Origin: JAGNHB01 sp964436005
GTDB lineage: Bacteria > Acidobacteriota > JAAYUB01
Direction of reading: 5' to 3'
Length of the DNA: 5,810 bases
NCBI GenBank assembly: GCA_964436005.1
Contig: CAYTBK010000216.1
Span: 1-5,810, forward strand
Shown here: piece after piece, positions 1 through 5,809 of the stretch
Layout: each line of letters starts with the position of its first letter
Numbering within the stretch: the stretch's first letter is position 1
Position numbers and translations under genes: made by a program
The notes under the pieces: generated by a model
The model's input: only the letters and a program-made list of their open reading frames with translations
Databases searched by the model: none
Told to the model about the DNA's origin: nothing

Positions 1-1
1 G

Positions 2-70
2 GTCGCGGTCAGGGGGAAGGGGATGAAAGTCAGGCACCGCAACGGCTACTTCTCGCCGAAAAAAGATTGA
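2..70 (+). CDS. C-terminal fragment of a probable VWFA-related (acidobacterial type) protein
   Basis: The frame beginning at base 2 is open from the window edge to a TGA at 68-70 and encodes 22 residues, ending in MKVRHRNGYFSPKKD. The pattern of a short beta strand followed by a 'G-x-KVR-x-R-x-GYF-x-P' ending resembles the C-terminus of the VWFA-related proteins expanded in Acidobacteriota (TIGR03436-type), which often finish with a sequence like 'KVRARKGYYAP'. Those proteins are usually exported and carry a von Willebrand factor A fold; their function is mostly unknown. Only the extreme C-terminus is present, so the identification rests on about 15 residues. The gene lies upstream of grpE on the same strand. 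An unrelated protein with a similar tail cannot be excluded. Confidence 0.5.
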   Translation, partial: VAVRGKGMKVRHRNGYFSPKKD

Positions 71-75
71 GGCGC

Positions 76-105
76 CGGCGGGAGGACTGTTTCTTCCTCC
101 GCCCG
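76..105 (+). other. Imperfect hairpin downstream of the first gene
   Basis: Bases 76-86 can pair with 95-105: 9 of 11 pairs, a 2x2 internal loop and an 8-base loop at 87-94. It starts six bases after the stop of the upstream gene, where a terminator would be expected. No T-tract follows, so it is not a convincing intrinsic terminator. It may still slow polymerase or protect the upstream mRNA 3' end. Confidence 0.25.
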
Positions 106-116
106 AAGGTGATGGA

Positions 117-145
117 TTGACAATCGAAGGTGACCGTGTTAATTA
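117..145 (+). promoter_or_regulatory. Possible sigma70-type promoter for grpE-dnaK
   Basis: A perfect TTGACA lies at 117-122. At a spacing of 16-17 bases is an AT-rich TTAATTA (139-145) that could serve as a -10 element, though it matches TATAAT only loosely. This is the most AT-rich stretch upstream of grpE and sits in the only gap before the operon. If it is used, transcription would begin around 150-155, which would exclude the GTG at 146 as the grpE start and favour a later one. No CIRCE inverted repeat and no clear sigma32-type promoter is visible, so heat-shock control cannot be read from this sequence. Confidence 0.35.
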
Positions 146-886
146 GTGTTGCATATACGAGCGAATTTCCGGGAACATCTTGAAAGTGATGGTGTACTTG
201 TGAATCCTGATCATGACCTGGGCCCAGTTGACGAACTGGAACGGCTTTTCCTAGAGGCCGAGGCCAGCATCGACAGCATCCGTTCCAAGCGGGACGGGAC
301 GACTTCCGAAACCTCCGGCGGCCCGGGCGGGGACGAGACGGGCTTCGAAGGGGAAGACGGGCGGCCGGGCCGAGAGGTGACGAAACTGGCCGAACCGTAC
401 GAGGACCTGATCGCGGAAAGGGACGGTTTGCGGGAGGAATTGGCCCAGTGGCGCCTGCGTTTCACCCGCATGGAATTCGAGTACAGGAACTACCGTGACC
501 GCAACGATCGGGAGAAGGAAGCCATATCCCGCAATGCCAAGGGGGAGCTGCTTCAGGAACTGTTGGAGGTGGTCGACGTCGTGGATTGGGCCAAGAGCTC
601 TTTCGACAAGGAGGAGCAGTGCGTCGAGAGTTTGCGGCAAGGGTTCTTCCTGTTGTGCAAGCAGCTTTCGGACGTGTTCACCCAATTGGGCCTGGAGCGG
701 CTGCGGACGGAGGGCGAACGTTTCGATCCCTTCTTGCACCAGGCGGTGGTGGCCGAGGAATCGCCCCTGTACACGGAACCGGTCGTGCTGCAGGAACTGA
801 AGGCCGGTTTCCGTTATGAGGGCGACCTGCTGCGTCCGGCCATGGTGAGGGTCGGCGTTCCGGTGAAAAAGGACAGTACTCTGTAG
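146..886 (+). CDS. grpE: GrpE, nucleotide exchange factor for DnaK
   Basis: GrpE is the cytoplasmic cochaperone that opens the DnaK nucleotide-binding domain and releases ADP, resetting the Hsp70 cycle. Residues 1-80 are probably disordered, with a Gly/Glu/Asp-rich stretch at 49-76. Residues 85-150 form the long charged helix that dimerises in the family (for example RNYRDRNDREKE at 114-125). Residues 160-240 match the C-terminal helix and beta wing, including FDPFLHQAVV at 193-202 and GFRYEGDLLRPAMVRVGVPV at 221-240, which correspond to the GrpE signature. At 246 residues it is longer than the usual 180-200. The start is uncertain: GTG at 146 gives the longest frame but has no well-placed ribosome site, and GTG at 200 would give 228 residues and fit the possible promoter. 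dnaK begins 15 bases after the stop, which supports the assignment. Confidence 0.93.
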   Translation: MLHIRANFREHLESDGVLVNPDHDLGPVDELERLFLEAEASIDSIRSKRDGTTSETSGGPGGDETGFEGEDGRPGREVTKLAEPYEDLIAERDGLREELAQWRLRFTRMEFEYRNYRDRNDREKEAISRNAKGELLQELLEVVDVVDWAKSSFDKEEQCVESLRQGFFLLCKQLSDVFTQLGLERLRTEGERFDPFLHQAVVAEESPLYTEPVVLQELKAGFRYEGDLLRPAMVRVGVPVKKDSTL

Positions 887-887
887 A

Positions 888-895
888 AAGGGTGG
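888..895 (+). promoter_or_regulatory. Ribosome binding site of dnaK
   Basis: AAGGGTGG at 888-895 is a purine-rich, slightly imperfect Shine-Dalgarno six bases before the dnaK ATG at 902. It fixes that start and lies just after the grpE stop, consistent with one bicistronic mRNA. Confidence 0.6.
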
Positions 896-901
896 AATGG
901 T

Positions 902-2794
902 ATGAAAGTAATAGGCATTGACCTCGGAACGACGAATTCATGCGTTTCGGTGGTGGAAGGCGGGGCGCCGCAAATCATCCCGAACAACCTGGGCGGGCGG
1001 ACGACTCCTTCGATTGTGGCCTTCACGGATAAGAGCGAGCGCCTCGTCGGCCAGATCGCCAAAAGGCAATCGGTGACCAACGCGGCCAATACCATCTACG
1101 CCGTGAAACGTCTGATCGGGAGGAAATACGAGTCGCCCGAAGTCCAGCAGGCCGTGGAAACACTTCCCTATCAGCTGGTGCCTTCCCCCAACGGGGACAT
1201 CCGCGTGAAGATCGGGGAAGCGCAGTACTCCCCCCAGGAAGTATCGGCCATGATCCTGCAGTACCTCAAAGGTTGCGCCGAGGAATTTCTGGGCACTTCC
1301 GACCTCGAGGCGATCATCACGGTCCCCGCCTACTTCGACGATTCCCAACGGCAGGCCACCAAGGACGCCGGGGAGATCGCCGGCCTGAAAGTCAAGCGCA
1401 TCATCAACGAACCTACGGCCGCTTCCCTGGCCTACGGCCTCGGGAAGGGCAAGAACGAGAAAATCGCCGTGTACGATCTCGGCGGCGGCACCTTCGATAT
1501 CTCCATCCTGGAGATCAACGAGGGCGTGTTCGAAGTCCTTTCGACGTGCGGCGACAGCTTCCTCGGCGGCGAAGACTTCGACAACAAGATTTCCGAATGG
1601 ATCATCCGCGAGTTCCAGACCGAGACGAACATCGACCTGCGCAACGACATCCTGGCCCTGCAGCGGCTGAAGGAAGCCGCGGAGAAGGCCAAGTGCGAAC
1701 TCTCGGCGGTGACGGAAACCAGCATCTCCCTGCCTTTCATCGCGGCGGACGAATCCGGCCCCAAGCATTTCGACCGTGCGCTGACGCGGGCCCAGCTCGA
1801 GAGCATGGTGCACGACCTGGTGGAAAAGACGCTGGAACCTTGCCGGAAGGCTCTGCAGGACGCCAAGCTCGCCCTGAACGAAATCGACAAGGTCATCCTG
1901 GTCGGTGGTCAGACCCGCATGCCACGCATCCGGGAAATCGTCACGGAGTTCTTCAAAAAAAGCCCTTCCACGGAAATCAACCCCGACGAGGTGGTGGCCA
2001 TCGGCGCCGCCCTGCAGGGGGGCGTCCTCAAGGGCGACGTCAAGGACATCATCCTGTTGGACGTCATCCCGCTGTCCCTGGGGGTCGAGACGCACGGCGG
2101 CCTGTTCAACCGCATCATCGACCGGAATTCCACCATCCCGCTGAAGAAGACCGTGTCGTTCACCACGGTGGCCGACTGCCAGACGGTGGTCGAGATCAAC
2201 GTCCTGCAGGGCGAGCGCGACCTGGCCGAATTCAACCGCTCCCTGGCCAAGTTCGAGATGGTGGGCATCGCGCCGGCCCCCCGCGGCATTCCCCAGATCG
2301 ATGTCACCTTTGAAATCGATTCCAACGGCATCCTGAGCGTCTCCGCCAAGGATCAGAAGTCCGGCAAGGTGCAGGAGGTGCGGGTCACCCCGTCTTCCGG
2401 CCTGAGCCAGGACGAAGTCCTGCGGATGAAGGAGGAGGCCAAGCTGTTCGCCCAGAAGGACCAGGAGCGGAAGGACCGCCGCGTGGCCACGAACCGGCTG
2501 GAAGGGCTGCTGAAGAACGTCCAGCGCTCCTTTACGGAATACGGCTACCTGCTGACGACGGAAAAGGCGGCCGAGATCAAGACGGCCATCGCCGACACCA
2601 CGCGCCTCCTGTCCGCCGTCGATCCCGAGATCGCCGCCGTAGAGAAGGCCCAGCAGAAGATCGAGCGCTTCGGCCTGGAAATCACCAAGGCCATGCTCGC
2701 CGACCCCACGGCCAGCGCCTCCTCCGGCGAAGGCGACCAGGACTCCCAGAAGCAGATGGAAGAGCTGCTGCGGGATTCGCTGGACCTGGAATAG
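902..2794 (+). CDS. dnaK: DnaK, Hsp70 molecular chaperone
   Basis: This is the ATP-driven chaperone that binds exposed hydrophobic segments of client proteins and works with GrpE and a J-protein in the cytoplasm. The nucleotide-binding domain (about 1-380) has all expected motifs: phosphate loop 1 GIDLGTTNSCVSV (5-17), the Lys of AVKRLIGR (69), IINEPTAASLAYG (167-179), phosphate loop 2 YDLGGGTFDIS (191-201) with the Thr at 197, LGGEDFD (221-227), and the adenosine motif VILVGGQTRMP (331-341). The linker is IILLDVIPLSLGVET (383-397), followed by the substrate-binding beta domain with VLQGER (434-439) and PAPRGIPQIDVTF (458-470), then the helical lid from about 500. The length of 630 is normal. 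Two oddities: the nearly invariant linker Thr (DVTPLSLG) is Ile389, and the C-terminus (DSLDLE) lacks the EEV(D)-like tail. It could be one of several DnaK paralogues, but pairing with grpE suggests a main or important copy. No dnaJ follows. Confidence 0.97.
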   Translation: MKVIGIDLGTTNSCVSVVEGGAPQIIPNNLGGRTTPSIVAFTDKSERLVGQIAKRQSVTNAANTIYAVKRLIGRKYESPEVQQAVETLPYQLVPSPNGDIRVKIGEAQYSPQEVSAMILQYLKGCAEEFLGTSDLEAIITVPAYFDDSQRQATKDAGEIAGLKVKRIINEPTAASLAYGLGKGKNEKIAVYDLGGGTFDISILEINEGVFEVLSTCGDSFLGGEDFDNKISEWIIREFQTETNIDLRNDILALQRLKEAAEKAKCELSAVTETSISLPFIAADESGPKHFDRALTRAQLESMVHDLVEKTLEPCRKALQDAKLALNEIDKVILVGGQTRMPRIREIVTEFFKKSPSTEINPDEVVAIGAALQGGVLKGDVKDIILLDVIPLSLGVETHGGLFNRIIDRNSTIPLKKTVSFTTVADCQTVVEINVLQGERDLAEFNRSLAKFEMVGIAPAPRGIPQIDVTFEIDSNGILSVSAKDQKSGKVQEVRVTPSSGLSQDEVLRMKEEAKLFAQKDQERKDRRVATNRLEGLLKNVQRSFTEYGYLLTTEKAAEIKTAIADTTRLLSAVDPEIAAVEKAQQKIERFGLEITKAMLADPTASASSGEGDQDSQKQMEELLRDSLDLE

Positions 2795-2796
2795 CG

Positions 2797-2831
2797 AAAA
2801 AAGCCGGCCTCGGGGCCGGCTTCCTTTTTTT
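2797..2831. terminator. Bidirectional intrinsic terminator between dnaK and the ribosomal operon
   Basis: A perfect 9-bp stem pairs 2801-2809 with 2814-2822 around a four-base loop (2810-2813). On the + strand it is followed by CC and seven T (2825-2831), and it starts seven bases after the dnaK stop. On the - strand the six A at 2797-2802 become a U-tract directly after the stem, about 30 bases downstream of the TPR-like gene's stop. It can therefore end both convergent transcripts. Confidence 0.9.
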
Positions 2832-2854
2832 AACGCAAACCTTTTCCGACAGGC

Positions 2855-3322
2855 TCAGATCACGCCCGCGGACTTCAACAGGTAGAAATCGGGATCCTTC
2901 CTGGCCATCCAACGATAGCTCTCGTCTTCTTCCACGGCGCTCAGGAAGGATTTCCGGGCCCGCTCGATGTCGTTCTTGCCGCAAGCCACGGCGGCGTCGA
3001 GATAGGACAGGTACCCTTTCTGCTGCCCCTTGCCCTGCAGTTTGCGCAGGATGGCGTCCGCCTCTTCCCATTCGCCCCGGTTCACGTGGAAAACGGCCAG
3101 CCCGAGACGGTCCTCTTCGGTGACGGGAGGCTTGAGCCCCTTTTCCGACAGGCGGTTGCAGGCGTTCAGAAGGGATTCCACCTTGACCGCCAGCATCGGG
3201 TTGAGGTCTTCCTGTTTCCCCAGGTCCTGGAGCACTTTGGCAGCTTCGCCGAAGTTCTTTTCGTGGAACAGCCGCAAGGCCGATTCAAACAAGTTCAGGG
3301 TGTCTTCGTTTGGTTTCTTCAT
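2855..3322 (-). CDS. Small TPR-like helical repeat protein, unknown function
   Basis: I do not recognise a named family. The 155 residues have no signal peptide or membrane segment and read as all helical, so a cytoplasmic protein is likely. At least three helix pairs have tetratricopeptide spacing: 9-34 (LNLFESALRLFHEKNFGEAAKVLQDL in pattern), 73-96 (LAVFHVNRGEWEEADAIL in pattern) and 107-132, where a small-residue/Gly motif (AAVACGKNDIERARKSF) resembles a TPR turn. The C-terminus, WMARKDPDFYLL (138-149), resembles the capping end of some TPR proteins in which the last repeat precedes 'D-x-DF-x-x-L'. TPR folds normally mediate protein-protein contacts. The ATG has a GGAG seven bases upstream. 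It follows tsf by 22 bases and is the last gene before the terminator, so it is probably cotranscribed with the ribosomal genes. A role connected with translation is only a guess from position. Confidence 0.8.
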   Translation of the reverse strand: MKKPNEDTLNLFESALRLFHEKNFGEAAKVLQDLGKQEDLNPMLAVKVESLLNACNRLSEKGLKPPVTEEDRLGLAVFHVNRGEWEEADAILRKLQGKGQQKGYLSYLDAAVACGKNDIERARKSFLSAVEEDESYRWMARKDPDFYLLKSAGVI

Positions 3323-3344
3323 TGAACCACTCCGTGGTCGGTAC

Positions 3345-3959
3345 TCAGGACAACTCCTCGCCGACCTTGTAGCAAGTGAACCGCCGCACCTGGATGTTCT
3401 CCTTGATGACGCCGATGATGGAGGCGATGTAGCCCTCGACCGTCATGGAGGGTTCCTTGATGTATTCCTGTTCGAGCAGGCAGTTTTCCTTGTAGAACTT
3501 CTCGATGCGGCCCTCCACGATCTTCTCGATGACAGCCGCCGGCTTGTTCTTGTTCTTCTCGTCGTTCTTGAGCTCTTCCTGGAAGATCTCGCGTTCCTTG
3601 TCCAGGATGACGGACGGAACCTCGTCCCGCCGCACCCAGCGGGGCCGGGACGCGGCCACCTGCATGGCGATGTTGTGGACCAGTTCCTGGAACTTCTCGT
3701 TCCGGCCGACGAAATCGGTTTCGCAGTTGACTTCGATCAGGACCCCAACTTTCTTGTTGGAGTGGATATAGGCACCGATGATGCCTTCCCCGGCCGTCCG
3801 GGAAGATTTCTTGGAGGCAGTCGTGACGCCGCGCTTGCGCAGGATCTCGATGGCCTTTTCCAGATCGCCTTCGGCTTCGGCGAGGGCAGTCTTGCATTCC
3901 ATCATGCCGGCATCGGTCTTTTCTCGCAGGGCTTTTACCATCGCAGGGGTAATCTGCAT
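3345..3959 (-). CDS. tsf: Elongation factor Ts (EF-Ts), short form
   Basis: EF-Ts is the guanine nucleotide exchange factor that releases GDP from EF-Tu during translation elongation. The N-terminal UBA-like domain (1-50) carries the signature LREKTDAGMMECKTAL (11-26) and the second signature is EVNCETDFVGRN (76-87), whose TDF (81-83) includes the Asp-Phe that inserts into EF-Tu. KEPSMTV (168-174) matches the conserved segment near the C-terminal end. At 204 residues it is the short form, like that of Thermus, and lacks much of the second core subdomain found in the 283-residue Escherichia coli protein. The ATG is preceded by a very strong AAGGAGG (3964-3970) at a short four-base spacing. It follows rpsB, the classical rpsB-tsf pair, with a 69-base gap containing a hairpin. 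pyrH and frr, which often follow tsf, are absent here. Confidence 0.97.
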   Translation of the reverse strand: MQITPAMVKALREKTDAGMMECKTALAEAEGDLEKAIEILRKRGVTTASKKSSRTAGEGIIGAYIHSNKKVGVLIEVNCETDFVGRNEKFQELVHNIAMQVAASRPRWVRRDEVPSVILDKEREIFQEELKNDEKNKNKPAAVIEKIVEGRIEKFYKENCLLEQEYIKEPSMTVEGYIASIIGVIKENIQVRRFTCYKVGEELS

Positions 3960-3981
3960 GTTTCCTCCTTATATATCGGGT

Positions 3982-4009
3982 GGAAGAGGGATCCTGCGAT
4001 CCCTCTTCC
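3982..4009 (-). promoter_or_regulatory. Perfect hairpin in the rpsB-tsf gap
   Basis: Bases 3982-3993 and 3998-4009 are perfect 12-base inverted complements around a four-base loop (3994-3997). In the rpsB-tsf transcript this would be a very stable stem ending about 12 bases before the tsf Shine-Dalgarno. The bases after it on the transcript (ACCCGAUAUAU) are not a U-tract, so it is not a standard intrinsic terminator. Partial attenuation, RNase processing or protection of the upstream mRNA are all possible. A partial attenuator between rpsB and tsf is known in Escherichia coli. Confidence 0.65.
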
Positions 4010-4028
4010 CGGATTGTTGGGGCGAGAC

Positions 4029-4922
4029 TCACTCGGTCGCTTCGCTGCCGGGGCCTGCCGGGGGGATGGCGTCGGGGATGATTTCCCGGGGGACGCGGGG
4101 CTTGGGCGGCCGGCGGGCGGCGTACTTGCGGCGATCCTGCGCCAGGGCGTCGTTGCGGGCGGAGTCGGTGCGGGGTTCCGCAGCGGCTTCGGCCGCGCCT
4201 TCCGGCATGTCCTTGGCGGCCAGTTCGGCGTCCTGCTTGTACATGTTCTGCCCTTCGATGACGGAGTCGGCCATCTTGGACACGATGAGGCGGACGGAAC
4301 GCAGCGCGTCGTCGTTGCCGGGGATGACGTAGTCGATGGGTTCGGGGTTGCAGTTGGTGTCGACCAGGGCCACCACCTTGACGCCCATCTTCCGGGCTTC
4401 CAGGACGGCGATGTCTTCCTTGCTGGGGTCGATGATCAGCAGGACCTGGGGCATCGCGTCGAGGTTCTTCAGGCCGGAGAGGTTCTTCTCCAGCTTTCTT
4501 CTCTTCCGTTCCAGGCGGGCAATCTGCTTCTTGGACACTTCGCCCGCGTAGTTGCGCTCTTTCATCTCTTCCAGCGACTTGTACTTTTCGATGGACTTGC
4601 TGACCGTCTGCCAGTTGGTGAGCAGACCGCCGAGCCAACGATTATTGATGTAGTGCTGGTTGCAGCGCATGGCCTCGTCCTTGACCGCGTCCTGGGCCTG
4701 GCGCTTGGTCCCCACGAAGAGGATGCGCTTCCCGCTGCGGGCGCTGTCGGTGACGAAGTCGGTCGCTTCCTTGAACAGGTGCATCGTCTTCTGCAGGTCG
4801 ATGATGTGGATTCCGTTCCTGTCGCCGAAAATATAGGGTTTCATCTTCGGGTTCCACCTTCGGGTCTGGTGACCGAAGTGGACACCCGCTTCAAGCAATG
4901 CTTTCATTGTTATGGAAACCAA
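4029..4922 (-). CDS. rpsB: 30S ribosomal protein S2 with C-terminal extension
   Basis: S2 binds late to the 30S subunit between head and body and helps recruit S1 in many bacteria. The frame opens with the family hallmark MKALLEAGVHFGHQTRRWNPKM (6-27), continues with FVGTKRQAQDAV (69-80), NNRWLGGLLTNW (93-104), and the second signature from LLIIDPSKEDIAVLEARKMG (161-180) through VDTNCNPEPIDYVIPGNDDALRSV (187-210). The core ends near 232. About 65 further residues, rich in Ala, Pro, Arg and Glu and probably disordered, bring the total to 297, compared with 241 in Escherichia coli. The start chosen is TTG at 4922, which has AGGAGG five bases upstream. The ATG five codons later is about 20 bases from that site and so is less likely. 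The five extra residues also match the usual S2 N-terminal length. It lies 44 bases after rpsI. Confidence 0.97.
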   Translation of the reverse strand: MVSITMKALLEAGVHFGHQTRRWNPKMKPYIFGDRNGIHIIDLQKTMHLFKEATDFVTDSARSGKRILFVGTKRQAQDAVKDEAMRCNQHYINNRWLGGLLTNWQTVSKSIEKYKSLEEMKERNYAGEVSKKQIARLERKRRKLEKNLSGLKNLDAMPQVLLIIDPSKEDIAVLEARKMGVKVVALVDTNCNPEPIDYVIPGNDDALRSVRLIVSKMADSVIEGQNMYKQDAELAAKDMPEGAAEAAAEPRTDSARNDALAQDRRKYAARRPPKPRVPREIIPDAIPPAGPGSEATE

Positions 4923-4927
4923 CGGAG

Positions 4928-4933
4928 CCTCCT
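4928..4933 (-). promoter_or_regulatory. Ribosome binding site deciding a TTG start for rpsB
   Basis: The - strand reads AGGAGG here, five bases before the TTG at 4922-4920. This near-ideal spacing supports the TTG over the downstream ATG at 4907. Confidence 0.75.
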
Positions 4934-4966
4934 GTAACCAAATGGGTTCGTAGATGATTTGGCAGA

Positions 4967-5362
4967 TTAGCGCTTGGAGTACTGGTAGCGACGGCGGGCG
5001 CCGGGCTGTCCGTACTTCTTGCGCTCTTTCTTCCGGGGATCACGGGTGAGGAATTTCGCCTGCTTGAGCCTCAGGCGCAGCTCGTTGTTGAACTCGACGA
5101 GCGCGCGGGCGATGCCGTGCCGGACCGCTCCGGCCTGGGACACGAGTCCGCCGCCGGCGACCGTCACGCTGAGGTCGAACTTGCTGAGATTTTCAGTGAG
5201 CAACAGGGGCTGCCGCACCATCATCCGCTGCGTGTTGGTCTTGAAGTATTCCTCGTAGGCGAGTCGGTTGACGGAAATCTTGCCGGCTCCCGGACGGAGA
5301 AAAACCCTTGCCACAGCGGTCTTGCGCCTGCCCGTTCCGTAGAACTGAACTTTGGTGGCCAA
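4967..5362 (-). CDS. rpsI: 30S ribosomal protein S9
   Basis: S9 sits in the 30S head and its C-terminal tail reaches the P-site tRNA. The N-terminal FYGTGRRKTAVARVFLRPG (7-25) is the family opening, and residues 69-90 (AGGGLVSQAGAVRHGIARALVE in pattern) form the signature, with Ser75 where Gly is common. The basic tail KKERKKYGQPGARRRYQYSKR (111-131) ends in the conserved Ser-Lys-Arg, in which the terminal Arg contacts tRNA. At 131 residues it is the usual length. The start is TTG at 5362, because AAGGAG (5371-5376) lies eight bases upstream and the encoded ATKVQFYGTGRRK is the expected N-terminus; no ATG is available nearby. It follows rplM by 18 bases, the near-universal L13-S9 pair. Confidence 0.98.
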   Translation of the reverse strand: MATKVQFYGTGRRKTAVARVFLRPGAGKISVNRLAYEEYFKTNTQRMMVRQPLLLTENLSKFDLSVTVAGGGLVSQAGAVRHGIARALVEFNNELRLRLKQAKFLTRDPRKKERKKYGQPGARRRYQYSKR

Positions 5363-5370
5363 TGTAATAT

Positions 5371-5376
5371 CTCCTT
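5371..5376 (-). promoter_or_regulatory. Ribosome binding site deciding a TTG start for rpsI
   Basis: The - strand reads AAGGAG here, eight bases before the TTG at 5362-5360. The next in-frame ATG is more than 40 codons in, past the conserved N-terminus, so the TTG must be the start. Confidence 0.8.
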
Positions 5377-5380
5377 AGCG

Positions 5381-5809
5381 TTAGAATTTCAATTCCGCAG
5401 GCTTCTGGGCATGGTGGTTATGCTCCGGTCCTGCAAATACTTTCAGTTTGGCGAGCATCTTCTTGCCCAGGCGGTTTTTGGGCAGCATGCCCCAGACGGC
5501 TTCCTTCACGATGCGCTCGGGGGTCTCGGCAAACATCTTTTTGGCCGAGGTCTCCTTGAGCCCGCCCGGAAAACCGGTGTGGCGGTAGTAGGACTTCTGG
5601 TCCAGCTTCCTTCCCGTGATCTCGAGTTTGGCGGCGTTGACGACGATGACGAAGTCGCCGGTGTCCAGGAAGGGGACGTAAATCGGCTTGTGCTTCCCGC
5701 AGAGGACGCGGGCGACCTGAGTGGCCAGACGGCCCAGGACCTGATCCTTGGCGTCCACCACAAACCATTTCTTCTCAATCTGGCTCGGTTTGGGAACGAA
5801 CGTTTTCAT
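5381..5809 (-). CDS. rplM: 50S ribosomal protein L13
   Basis: L13 is an early-assembly protein of the large subunit that binds 23S rRNA. The protein opens with MKTFVPKPSQIEKKWFVVDA (1-20), followed by VLGRLATQVARVLCGKHKP (24-42), DTGDFVIVVNAAKLEITG (49-66), YYRHTGFPGG (74-83), and the family signature GMLPKNRLGKKMLAKLKVFAG (107-127) leading into EHNHHAQKP (129-137). The length of 142 is the same as in Escherichia coli. The ATG occupies 5809-5807, one base from the window edge, so the gene appears complete, but its ribosome site and the operon promoter are outside the window. It is the first visible gene of the rplM-rpsI-rpsB-tsf-TPR block. Confidence 0.98.
   Translation of the reverse strand: MKTFVPKPSQIEKKWFVVDAKDQVLGRLATQVARVLCGKHKPIYVPFLDTGDFVIVVNAAKLEITGRKLDQKSYYRHTGFPGGLKETSAKKMFAETPERIVKEAVWGMLPKNRLGKKMLAKLKVFAGPEHNHHAQKPAELKF

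Noticed and set aside
71..200. CIRCE operator or sigma32 promoter upstream of grpE
   Set aside because: I looked for TTAGCACTC-N9-GAGTGCTAA and for a CTTGAA/CCCCAT-type pair. Only TTAGTGTT (143-150) and an isolated CTTGAA near 179 occur, without the matching halves.
938..2095. A 385-codon open frame on the - strand inside dnaK
   Set aside because: It mirrors the dnaK codons, has a biased Asp/Gly/Val/Arg composition and no recognisable motif. Long antisense frames opposite dnaK are a well-known artefact.
3328..3338. CCAC-TCC-GTGG inverted repeat in the tsf-TPR gap
   Set aside because: A 4-bp stem with a 3-base loop is too short to be meaningful, and it overlaps the ribosome site of the TPR-like gene.
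3030..4937. A 635-codon open frame on the + strand, opposite tsf and rpsB and part of the TPR-like gene
   Set aside because: It lies antisense to clearly recognisable S2 and EF-Ts. Its translation is low-complexity (repetitive Asp/Leu/Val/Phe/Gly) with no domain, as expected when the opposite strand has high third-position GC.
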